From contig NZ_CP102269.1 of the NCBI RefSeq assembly GCF_025148635.1, forward strand, positions 3,534,001 to 3,598,000: a stretch of DNA of 64,000 bases, read 5' to 3'. Made by a program: the position numbers and the translations under genes. The first letter of the stretch is position 1; each line of letters begins with the position of its first letter. Below the pieces are notes generated by a model. That model saw nothing but the letters and a program-made list of their open reading frames with translations. It was not told the origin of the DNA and did no database searches. The stretch is from Butyricimonas virosa. Its GTDB lineage: Bacteria; Bacteroidota; Bacteroidia; Bacteroidales; Marinifilaceae. Shown here one piece after another: positions 26,043 through 33,571 of the stretch.

Positions 26043-27254
26043 ATGGTAGATGGATTGATAAATTTTAACCAGTTTGAGATTACTACCCCGATTATTAAAG
26101 TGATCGGAGTCGGAGGTGGTGGCGGTAATGCCGTGGAATACATGTACAGGCAAGGGATTTGTGACGTGGATTTCGTGTTGTGTAATACCGATTCGCAAAT
26201 ATTGGAACATAGTCCTATTCCGACCATTATTCAATTGGGGAAGACCCTGACTGAAGGACGGGGAGCGGGGAACCGACCGGAAATCGGAGAGGCTGCCGCT
26301 AACGAGAGTCTTGATGATATAAAAGCGTTGTTGAGTACCAATACGAAGATGGTGTTTATCACGGCAGCAATGGGGGGTGGTACCGGGACCGGTGCGGCAC
26401 CCGTGATTGCCAAGGTTGCCAAGGATATGGGTATTCTGACAGTGGGTATTGTTACGATACCTTCCCGTTTCGAGGGGCCGAAACGTTTGGATCAGGCTCG
26501 TGAAGGGGTAAAAAGATTAAAAGAACACGTGGATTCTTTGATTATCATAGATAATGAAAAGATACAACGGATATTCGGATCGCAGACATTGTCGAGTGCA
26601 TTTGCCAAGGCTAACGACGTGTTGAATATTGCTGCCAAGGGTATTGCGGAGATTATTACGTTACCGGGATATATAAACGTTGACTTTGCTGACGTGAGAA
26701 CGGTGATGACGGATAGTGGAATTGCTATTATGGGTGCGGCGAAAGCCTCCGGTGAAGACCGGGCCAAACGGGTGATTGCCGAGGCTTTGAATAGCCCTCT
26801 GCTGAATAAGAGCGATATACTGGGAGCTAGTGACATCTTGTTGAATATTACATCCGGGACGGATGAAATTACGATGGATGAGATGAGTGAAATCACGAAT
26901 TACGTGATTAAGGAAGTAGGTGATAATGCAGCTATAATCTGGGGTGTGGGAACCGATGAGGCGCTGGAAGACGCAATTTCCGTGACGGTGATTGCTACCG
27001 GCTTTCCCATGGAGGACGTGGAAAACACGTTCACGAAACCCTTGAAGGGAGTTGCGTCCGTGAATGATGTTTCGGAGGAGGCGGTGGATGCCGCCCGTAC
27101 GAAAAAAATCAAGGACGGGGTAAAGGATTACGTACAGGTTATTTTAAAGGAATCGGAGGTTGTGCTTCAACCGGATCTGTCACCCGAAAAAGTAGAAGAA
27201 TTGGCAACGACTCCGGCGTATACACGGAGACATTTAAAAATAGACAGACCCTAG
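26043..27254 (+). CDS. Second FtsZ paralog in tandem (short tail, TPAYTRR C-terminal peptide)
   Basis: The 403-residue FtsZ is more than half identical by eye to its upstream neighbour over the GTPase core. GGGTGTG lies at residues 111-117 and the T7 loop NVDFAD at 212-217, so both nucleotide binding and hydrolysis look intact. The linker is short (about 55 residues), and it ends with TPAYTRRHLKI, which resembles the conserved C-terminal peptide that binds FtsA in many bacteria. The differing tails suggest divided roles for the two proteins. The gene lies 12 bp downstream of ftsZ and is almost certainly cotranscribed. Nothing suggests decay. Confidence 0.93.
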   Translation: MVDGLINFNQFEITTPIIKVIGVGGGGGNAVEYMYRQGICDVDFVLCNTDSQILEHSPIPTIIQLGKTLTEGRGAGNRPEIGEAAANESLDDIKALLSTNTKMVFITAAMGGGTGTGAAPVIAKVAKDMGILTVGIVTIPSRFEGPKRLDQAREGVKRLKEHVDSLIIIDNEKIQRIFGSQTLSSAFAKANDVLNIAAKGIAEIITLPGYINVDFADVRTVMTDSGIAIMGAAKASGEDRAKRVIAEALNSPLLNKSDILGASDILLNITSGTDEITMDEMSEITNYVIKEVGDNAAIIWGVGTDEALEDAISVTVIATGFPMEDVENTFTKPLKGVASVNDVSEEAVDAARTKKIKDGVKDYVQVILKESEVVLQPDLSPEKVEELATTPAYTRRHLKIDRP

Positions 27255-27360
27255 CGATTTAGTGATTTAATGATTTAGCGATTACGTGATTTCCGGTTAT
27301 AAGTAGAGGTGTCAGCCTCGTGGGGAGGAATCTAAAATCAAAAATCACTAAATCCGAAAT
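27255..27360. repeat. AT-rich palindrome after the second ftsZ
   Basis: The left arm GCGATTTAGTGATTTAATG and right arm with AAAAATCACTAAATCCG are partly complementary, flanking GTGTCAGCCTCGTGGGGAGG. It marks the end of the dcw cluster and might act in termination or mRNA stability, though no T-run follows. Confidence 0.6.
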
Positions 27361-27387
27361 TGTAAGGGGGTAATTTAAAACAGTTTA

Positions 27388-29226
27388 ATGGAAAAATTTA
27401 GAGAATTAGGATTAGACGGGGAAATTCTTAAAGGAATTGCAGATTTAGGGTTTGAAACACCGAGTCCGGTACAAGAGAAGGCCATCCCTGTTATTTTGGG
27501 CGAAGAAAATGATTTGGTTGTGTTAGCCCAGACCGGGACGGGAAAAACAGCGGCTTTCGGATTGCCGTTATTACAGAAAATAAATCCGGAATGGAATAGC
27601 GTGCAGATATTGGTTCTGAGTCCCACACGTGAGTTGTGTATGCAGATCGGGAGTGACTTGAAAAAATATTCAAAGTATCTTCCGGATATTCGTGTGACCT
27701 GTGTGTACGGGGGTACGGATATTAGAAGGCAAATGAAAGAGTTACAGAAGGGGGTACACGTGGTTGTGGCCACTCCGGGACGTTTGGTTGACTTGTTGAA
27801 CCGGAAGGCATTGAATATCGAGACCGTGTTTGCTGTCGTGCTGGATGAGGCCGACGAGATGTTGAACATGGGATTCCAGGAAGATCTGGACTTTATCTTG
27901 AGTAACACGCCTAAGGATAAAAATACATATTTGTTTTCGGCGACAATGCCGAAAGAGGTAGAGCGGATTGCTCGGAATTATCTGGTGAACCAGAAGGAGA
28001 TTTCTGTGGGTAAGAAGAATCAGGGTGCAGACACGGTGTCTCATCAATATTATATGGTTCGTGCGAAAGATTGTTACGAGACGTTACGTCGAATTGTGGA
28101 TTGCTCTCCCAGTATGTACGCTATTATTTTTACCCGAACGAAGAATGATGCGCAGGATATAGCGAAACATTTGCAGCGTGACGGAATTGATTGCGATGCA
28201 TTACATGGGGATCTGAGTCAAGCACAGCGGGATAACGTGATGAACGCTTTCCGGGCGAAACGATTGAAAGTGTTGGTGGCAACCGATGTGGCAGCCCGTG
28301 GGTTGGATGTGGATTGCTTGACGCACGTGATCAATTACAATTTGCCGGAAGACGTGGAGAGTTACACGCATCGTAGCGGTAGAACGGGACGTGCCGGAAA
28401 GGAAGGAATCTCTATTGCGATTATTCACTCGAAAGAGAAAGGAAAATTGCGTCGGATTGAAGGTATCTTGAAAAAGAAGTTCGAGTACAAGCAAGTTCCT
28501 GTAGGTGAGGAGATTTGCCGGGCTCAGTTGGCATTCTATGCAGATAAGATTTTAGCATCGGAGGATCAAGAGGATATGGATCTGTATGCTCCGGATGTGT
28601 ACGAAAAGTTCGCAGAGCTGACGAAAGAAGAGTTGATTCAACATTTGGTATCCTACGAGTTCGGTAAGCTACTGAAGAAGTATAAGAATACAGCTGATTT
28701 GAATATTAGCGAGGATGACCGTGGAGGTCGTTCAGAGCGAGGTGAACGTGGTGATCGGGGTGATAGGCGTGATCGTCGGGGACGTGGAGAAGAGACTGTG
28801 TACAGCACGTTTATGCTGAATGTCGGTCGGGAAGATGGGCTGACACCTCGTGATTTGATGGGCTTGATTAATAAGTATTCTCGTCGTCGGGGGATTGGTG
28901 TTGGAGGTATTCGTATTTTTGATACAGATACTAAATTCGAGATTGACGAGGAGAGTGCATCTGATTTCGCCGTAGATTTCAGCAAGGTTCTCTTTAATGG
29001 TATTCCATTGGAGATAAAGGCTATCCCGACTCGGGATAATGGACGTCGTCGGGATGATCGAAGTCGAGGCGGCTTTTCCGGAAGACGGGAACGTCGTGAT
29101 CGGGACAAACGAGATAGCCGAGGTGGCGGACGTCGGGAAGAAAAGAGTGGTGGAAAGAGAAGAGGAAGACCGGGAAGTGATCCGAAAAAGCCGAGAAATT
29201 TCAATAGATCGTCTTCTCGCGACTAG
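27388..29226 (+). CDS. DEAD-box RNA helicase with DbpA-type RNA-binding domain and Arg/Gly-rich tail
   Basis: The 612-residue helicase has the Q motif region (PSPVQ), Walker A AQTGTGKT at 47-54, DEAD at 153-156, SAT, and HRSGRTGRAG (motif VI). An Arg/Gly/Asp-rich hinge (about 450-470) leads to a DbpA/CsdA-type RNA-binding domain, with the GVGGIRIFDTDTKFEID fold, and then a tail rich in RR, RG and DR dipeptides. The family resembles CsdA/DeaD, used in ribosome assembly and cold adaptation. It is a single gene after the dcw cluster, with an AT-rich palindrome on each side. Confidence 0.93.
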   Translation: MEKFRELGLDGEILKGIADLGFETPSPVQEKAIPVILGEENDLVVLAQTGTGKTAAFGLPLLQKINPEWNSVQILVLSPTRELCMQIGSDLKKYSKYLPDIRVTCVYGGTDIRRQMKELQKGVHVVVATPGRLVDLLNRKALNIETVFAVVLDEADEMLNMGFQEDLDFILSNTPKDKNTYLFSATMPKEVERIARNYLVNQKEISVGKKNQGADTVSHQYYMVRAKDCYETLRRIVDCSPSMYAIIFTRTKNDAQDIAKHLQRDGIDCDALHGDLSQAQRDNVMNAFRAKRLKVLVATDVAARGLDVDCLTHVINYNLPEDVESYTHRSGRTGRAGKEGISIAIIHSKEKGKLRRIEGILKKKFEYKQVPVGEEICRAQLAFYADKILASEDQEDMDLYAPDVYEKFAELTKEELIQHLVSYEFGKLLKKYKNTADLNISEDDRGGRSERGERGDRGDRRDRRGRGEETVYSTFMLNVGREDGLTPRDLMGLINKYSRRRGIGVGGIRIFDTDTKFEIDEESASDFAVDFSKVLFNGIPLEIKAIPTRDNGRRRDDRSRGGFSGRRERRDRDKRDSRGGGRREEKSGGKRRGRPGSDPKKPRNFNRSSSRD

Positions 29227-29238
29227 AAAATAATTTGT

Positions 29239-29291
29239 ACATTTGAACATGGGAAGTGTAAAGTTTACTTTACATTTTCACATGTTCAATG
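29239..29291. repeat. Long hairpin between the helicase gene and engB
   Basis: ACATTTGAACATGGGAAGTG and the following TAAAG pair with CTTTACATTTTCACATGTTC and the following AATGT around a TTTA loop, with small bulges. The near-perfect inverted repeat fills most of the spacer. No T-run follows, so it may be an mRNA-processing or protein-binding hairpin rather than a terminator. Confidence 0.7.
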
Positions 29292-29312
29292 TTTATATAT
29301 TCAAATTGAAAA

Positions 29313-29918
29313 ATGATGGAAATTAAGAGTGCCAATTTTGTGATAAGTAACACGGATGTGAAGAAGTGTCCGGATCCGGATCGACACGAATATGCGTTTA
29401 TCGGGAGATCGAACGTGGGGAAATCTTCGTTGATTAATATGTTGACGAATTACAGTAAACTGGCCAAGACATCCAGCAGTCCGGGAAAGACACAGTTGAT
29501 CAATCATTTTTTGATTAATGATGAATGGTATCTGGTGGATTTACCCGGATATGGGTATGCCAGAACATCTAAATCTCAGCGAGGACAATTCAGTTCTATG
29601 ATAAAGAATTACATTTTAAAACGGGAGAGCATGGTATGTCTTTTCGTGTTGATTGACAGCCGGCACGATCCATTAAAGATAGACCTTGATTTTATGGAGT
29701 GGCTGGGAGAAAATGGGGTGCCTTTTGTTATGGTCTTCACGAAGGCTGATAAGTTGACGACCACGGAACGAATGAATTGTATTGCCAAATATCAGGAAAA
29801 GATGAAAGATACATGGGAAAGTATGCCCATGGCGTTTATTACTTCTGCTGAAACGAAATTGGGACGGGTGGAGTTACTGTCTTATATTTCTGAGTTGAAT
29901 AGATTAGAACTGGAATAA
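29313..29918 (+). CDS. engB: Ribosome-biogenesis GTPase EngB (YsxC/YihA)
   Basis: The 201-residue small GTPase has G1 GRSNVGKSS (31-39), G3 DLPGYGYA and G4 TKAD, with the EngB-specific context KTSSSPGKTQ. It binds the 50S subunit during assembly. The protein can start at either of two adjacent ATGs (29313 or 29316). Length is normal. An AT-rich palindromic spacer separates it from xseA. Confidence 0.95.
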   Translation: MMEIKSANFVISNTDVKKCPDPDRHEYAFIGRSNVGKSSLINMLTNYSKLAKTSSSPGKTQLINHFLINDEWYLVDLPGYGYARTSKSQRGQFSSMIKNYILKRESMVCLFVLIDSRHDPLKIDLDFMEWLGENGVPFVMVFTKADKLTTTERMNCIAKYQEKMKDTWESMPMAFITSAETKLGRVELLSYISELNRLELE

Positions 29919-30013
29919 TTAGATTGTAAATTTTAGATTGTAGATTCCGGCACAGAAGGCTAATGTTTGGGAGTCTTTTAATTTGAAATCATAAATTGTA
30001 AATCACAAATTAG
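29919..30013. repeat. AT-rich imperfect palindrome in the engB-xseA spacer
   Basis: TTAGATTGTAAATTTTAGATTG-like repeats on the left are partly complementary to TTTGAAATCATAAATTGTAA on the right, around a GC-richer centre (CCGGCACAGAAGGC). It resembles the spacers at 21210 and 27255 in design but not in exact sequence. Confidence 0.5.
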
Positions 30014-30014
30014 C

Positions 30015-31394
30015 ATGGAGGCTATTGGATTGTACCAATTGAATAATTTGGTGAAACGGGAGTTAAAGAATCGTTTCCCGGACAGTTTTTTGGTGATAGC
30101 CGAGATTGCTGATGTGAAAGAAAATCGATCTGGGCATTGTTATCTGGAGTTGGTGGAGAAGAGGGAGGAAGATGATGCGGTGATTGCCACAGCTCGGGCT
30201 ACGATATGGGCGTTTACCTATCGGATTCTAAGGCCTTATTTTGAAACAACCACGGGAAAATCTTTACAGAAAGGGATCAAGGTACTAGTTCGTGCGGAGA
30301 TCGTTTTTCATGAGTTGTACGGGTATTCCTTAAATATAAAAGATATTGATCCGACTTTCACGGTTGGAGATCTGGAGCGTAAACGTAAAGAGATTATTGA
30401 TCGATTGACGCAAGAGGGGGTAATTGATATGAATCGGGAACTGGAATTTCCGATGTTGCCGAAGACTGTGGCTATTATATCTTCTCCTACGGCTGCCGGA
30501 TATGGTGATTTCGTGGATCAGTTACATCGTAATGTTTATGGGTATGTTTTTCATACCAAGTTGTTTTCTGCCGTTATGCAGGGGGAAAAAACAACAGAAT
30601 CTATTATTGCTGCCTTGGAAAGAATTTACGAGTATGAATCACTTTTTGATGTGGTAGTGATTATTCGAGGGGGTGGTTCACAAACGGATTTGGGTAGTTT
30701 TGATTCCTACGAACTGGCTGCTAACGTGGCGCAGTTTCCTATTCCTATTCTTGCAGGTATTGGACATGAACGAGATGAAACGATCGTGGACCGGGTGGCT
30801 TATCGGAGTGTGAAGACACCAACGGCAGCGGCGGCTTTTTTGATCGAGTGCTTTAACGAGGTGGATCGGGTATTGGAGGACGCTAAGGAAACCTTGGTAA
30901 GAGAGACTAGAAGAATTTTGCAAGAAGAAAGAACTCGTCAGGTAGTACGAATCACAGAGTTCAAGCAATTTACCCGTCTGTTTTTAGAGGGGCAGGCAAA
31001 TAATTTGACCTTGTCGTCCCAGAGAGTAGAACATGCCTCAAGGCTTTTTGTACAGAATCGGATTAATGGATTGAATCAATTGAAAATGAGGGTAGAAGGG
31101 ATGGTTGGGGCCTTGTTTGAGCGTCAGAGGAATCGTTTGGACGATATGCAAAAGACGATGGTACATAAAACAACAGAATTGTTTACGGCTAATCGTTATT
31201 TTCTGGAGTTGGTAGAAACGAAAATGAAGTATGTTGATCCGAAAAATATACTGGAAAAAGGGTTTTCTATTACTCGTGTCAACGGAAAGGCGGTTCGGGA
31301 GACGAATCGTGTGAAGAAAGGGGATGTGCTTGAAACAGAGTTATTCAAGGGAGTTATTCGAAGTGAAATTAAAGATATTGAAACAAACATCTAA
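30015..31394 (+). CDS. xseA: Exodeoxyribonuclease VII large subunit
   Basis: The 459-residue protein has an N-terminal OB-fold (about 8-105) and the catalytic domain with VIIRGGGSQTDLGSFD and PILAGIGHERDET. A coiled-coil stretch (about 285-400) follows, then the C-terminal segment DPKNILEKGFSITR. ExoVII digests single-stranded DNA from either end into acid-soluble oligomers. xseB follows 13 bp later. Confidence 0.96.
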   Translation: MEAIGLYQLNNLVKRELKNRFPDSFLVIAEIADVKENRSGHCYLELVEKREEDDAVIATARATIWAFTYRILRPYFETTTGKSLQKGIKVLVRAEIVFHELYGYSLNIKDIDPTFTVGDLERKRKEIIDRLTQEGVIDMNRELEFPMLPKTVAIISSPTAAGYGDFVDQLHRNVYGYVFHTKLFSAVMQGEKTTESIIAALERIYEYESLFDVVVIIRGGGSQTDLGSFDSYELAANVAQFPIPILAGIGHERDETIVDRVAYRSVKTPTAAAAFLIECFNEVDRVLEDAKETLVRETRRILQEERTRQVVRITEFKQFTRLFLEGQANNLTLSSQRVEHASRLFVQNRINGLNQLKMRVEGMVGALFERQRNRLDDMQKTMVHKTTELFTANRYFLELVETKMKYVDPKNILEKGFSITRVNGKAVRETNRVKKGDVLETELFKGVIRSEIKDIETNI

Positions 31395-31407
31395 TATATA
31401 ATCGATT

Positions 31408-31605
31408 ATGGAAGAAAAATTGACATATAAATCCGCTATGGAGGAGATAGAAAGTTTGGTGAAGTTGTTGGAAGAAAATAAGTTGGATGTGGATGAGTTG
31501 AGCGAGAAAGTAAAACGGATGGCGGTACTTGTTGAGTTTTGTAAGGGCAAATTACATCGGACGGAAGAGGATGTAAATAATGTGTTGAAATCAATTACCG
31601 AGTGA
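31408..31605 (+). CDS. xseB: Exodeoxyribonuclease VII small subunit
   Basis: The 65-residue, Glu/Lys-rich helical-hairpin protein has the typical YKSAMEEIESLVKLLEENKLDVDEL opening of XseB (shown here in part by pattern: two helices joined at KLDVDEL). It binds the coiled coil of XseA. Its stop TGA overlaps the ATG of the next gene by one base, which suggests coupled translation of dacB. Confidence 0.93.
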   Translation: MEEKLTYKSAMEEIESLVKLLEENKLDVDELSEKVKRMAVLVEFCKGKLHRTEEDVNNVLKSITE

Positions 31606-32978
31606 TGAAATCCGGCTGGCTGTTTTTTTTCATGCTGATTTCGATGGCCTCTGCATTAGGGCAAATTCGAACAGCGGGACGAAATTTGTGGGGAAGGGAT
31701 GAAGTAAAACATGCAGCGATAGGGGTTTGCGTGAAGAACGTGGAGACGGGTCAAATTGTGTATGAGCATAACCCGCAGATGGCATTGCGTCCGGCCTCCG
31801 TGGTTAAGTTGCTTTCTTCTGCGTTAGCATTAAAACGGGAAGGGGATTCTTTAACTTACACAACAAAGTTTTTTTACACCGGGGAGATTGATGAGGGGAG
31901 ACTTTTTGGAAACATTGTTATACAGGCGGGAGGTGATCCAACATTAGATTCAAAGTATTTTCCCAAAGCGTGTTTTATAGATAGTCTTGTTTCTAAAGTT
32001 GTGAATTTGGGGATCAAGCGAATTCATGGAAATATTATTGTAGAGACAGAGGGAGAACCAGCCAGTATTCCGGGGTCTTGGCCGTGGGAAGATGTGGCAA
32101 ATTATTACGGGGCTCTCTATCATTCATTTAATTACCGGGATAATACGTATACGATAAACTTGAAATCAGGAAAACCTGGTACTCAAACCAAGATCGTGTC
32201 TGTTGTGCCTTCTGTTCCGGGGATAAAATTGCGGAACGAAGTCATGGCTTCTGTCAAGAATGTGAATGATGCGTGGATATATGGGGGGCCGGAGGCAGCG
32301 ACGTTATTAATTCAGGGGATGATTCCAGCCAATCGTTCTTCTTTTGCGGTGAAGGGAGCTATGCATCATCCGGATGCTTGTTTTAGAGCTGAACTGGAAA
32401 AACGATTGAAGGAGAAAGGAGTTTTGTTGGATAAACAAAGGATAGAGGAGGGAGAACGTCATGCATTGTTGTCTTTGGATTCTCCTTTTTTGAAGGATAT
32501 TGTTTATTATACTAATAAGAATAGCGTTAATCTTTTCGCCGAGGCTTTGGGCGAATTGATCAGTCCGACAGATTACGCAAGAACGGTAAAGGTAGAATTA
32601 AGTCATATCGGGATAGATTCATGTGGAATTACGTTGAAAGATGCCAGTGGTTTATCGCCGGCAAATGCTGTTCCGGCGGAGGTGTTCACGGATTTATTGA
32701 TTTGGGCAAAGGGGCATTTAAGTGATGCTTTTGTTTCCTCATTACCACGAGGAAATGTGGATTGGGGATTACGAGTTTATTCCGATCATCCGGTTTTACG
32801 AGAGAATGTTATTGCTAAGACCGGCTCTATGTCCGGAGTCCGGGCTCTTGCTGGATACTTAAAAAATCAGAAGGGAGAAACGTTAGCTTTTACAATTCTT
32901 GTGAATAATTACGTGGGGGATCCCGTAAAGGTACAGGAGATTATTAGGGATTTATTGAAAGATATAGCAGATAAATGA
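31605..32978 (+). CDS. dacB: D-alanyl-D-alanine carboxypeptidase/endopeptidase (PBP4 family)
   Basis: The 457-residue exported protein has an N-terminal signal peptide (about 1-20). The penicillin-binding motifs are Ser65-xx-Lys68 (PASVVK), SVN in KNSVNLFAE, and KTG in AKTGSMSG, with an inserted domain between the first two typical of class C (S13) enzymes. It trims or cleaves peptidoglycan peptides in the periplasm. The ATG at 31605 overlaps the xseB stop; a GTG one codon earlier is also possible. A strong bidirectional terminator follows at once. Confidence 0.93.
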   Translation: MKSGWLFFFMLISMASALGQIRTAGRNLWGRDEVKHAAIGVCVKNVETGQIVYEHNPQMALRPASVVKLLSSALALKREGDSLTYTTKFFYTGEIDEGRLFGNIVIQAGGDPTLDSKYFPKACFIDSLVSKVVNLGIKRIHGNIIVETEGEPASIPGSWPWEDVANYYGALYHSFNYRDNTYTINLKSGKPGTQTKIVSVVPSVPGIKLRNEVMASVKNVNDAWIYGGPEAATLLIQGMIPANRSSFAVKGAMHHPDACFRAELEKRLKEKGVLLDKQRIEEGERHALLSLDSPFLKDIVYYTNKNSVNLFAEALGELISPTDYARTVKVELSHIGIDSCGITLKDASGLSPANAVPAEVFTDLLIWAKGHLSDAFVSSLPRGNVDWGLRVYSDHPVLRENVIAKTGSMSGVRALAGYLKNQKGETLAFTILVNNYVGDPVKVQEIIRDLLKDIADK

Positions 32979-32980
32979 AA

Positions 32981-33007
32981 AAAACCGGCATCTTGCCGGT
33001 TTTTTTT
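32981..33007. terminator. Terminator after dacB, probably bidirectional
   Basis: AACCGGCA and TGCCGGTT form a perfect stem around TCT, with A-runs before and T-runs after. It separates the xseA-xseB-dacB unit from a minus-strand gene that converges on it. Confidence 0.92.
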
Positions 33008-33026
33008 CTAAAATATATAGAAAGGA

Positions 33027-33356
33027 TTATTCATTCTTGAACTGATCATCTCCGAATGCTAACATCGGGAAAGTGATAAAGGGAAAGAAAATAGTTGCAA
33101 TGGTAAATCCAATACCTTTTCCGAATTTCTCCAAGAATTCTTTTAAAGCTATGATAGAGAAGATGATGTTTGCAATCGGAACAAAAATCATGATCAAAAG
33201 CCACCACCACGGTCTGTTAATGATTTGGAGCATTACGTAAAGATTGTAAATAGGGATAATACCTTCCCAACCTTGTCTTCCTGCTTTTTCGTACACTTTC
33301 CACATAGAAACAAGCAATAATACGACAATAAGCAAGTAAATGATAGATACTAACAT
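33027..33356 (-). CDS. Small DUF5684-like integral membrane protein
   Basis: The 109-residue protein has about three to four hydrophobic segments (residues 3-20, 32-60, 58-72 and 80-100). The stretch KAGRQGWEGIIPIYN followed by a Trp-rich RPWWW segment is typical of the DUF5684 group, sometimes found near signal-peptidase genes. No function is known. It is a single gene. Confidence 0.8.
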   Translation of the reverse strand: MLVSIIYLLIVVLLLVSMWKVYEKAGRQGWEGIIPIYNLYVMLQIINRPWWWLLIMIFVPIANIIFSIIALKEFLEKFGKGIGFTIATIFFPFITFPMLAFGDDQFKNE

Positions 33357-33550
33357 AGTTCTGATTTTTTAGTTAAACATTTATAAGTAAACTCGTTTTT
33401 TCCTTTCGTGTACACACAGCATTTTCGCTCGCAAATGTATAAAAATCTATACGATTGTCAAAGTTTTTCTCCTATTATCTATGTTTTTACTGTTAAAGCT
33501 TTTATTATCTGTTTTTTCGACAATAGATTTCTTTTGTATTTGTTTTTTAA

Positions 33551-33558
33551 TACATTTG
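33551..33558 (+). promoter_or_regulatory. Candidate -7 promoter box of the hybrid kinase gene
   Basis: TACATTTG matches the Bacteroidota -7 consensus TAnnTTTG exactly, 13 bp upstream of the ATG. The -33 region is only a partial match. It would give a very short leader. Confidence 0.5.
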
Positions 33559-33571
33559 TAATATAGAATGT

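Noticed and set aside
26043..27254. Second ftsZ as a pseudogene
   Set aside because: The frame is complete, and both the GTP-binding and T7 motifs and a C-terminal peptide are intact.
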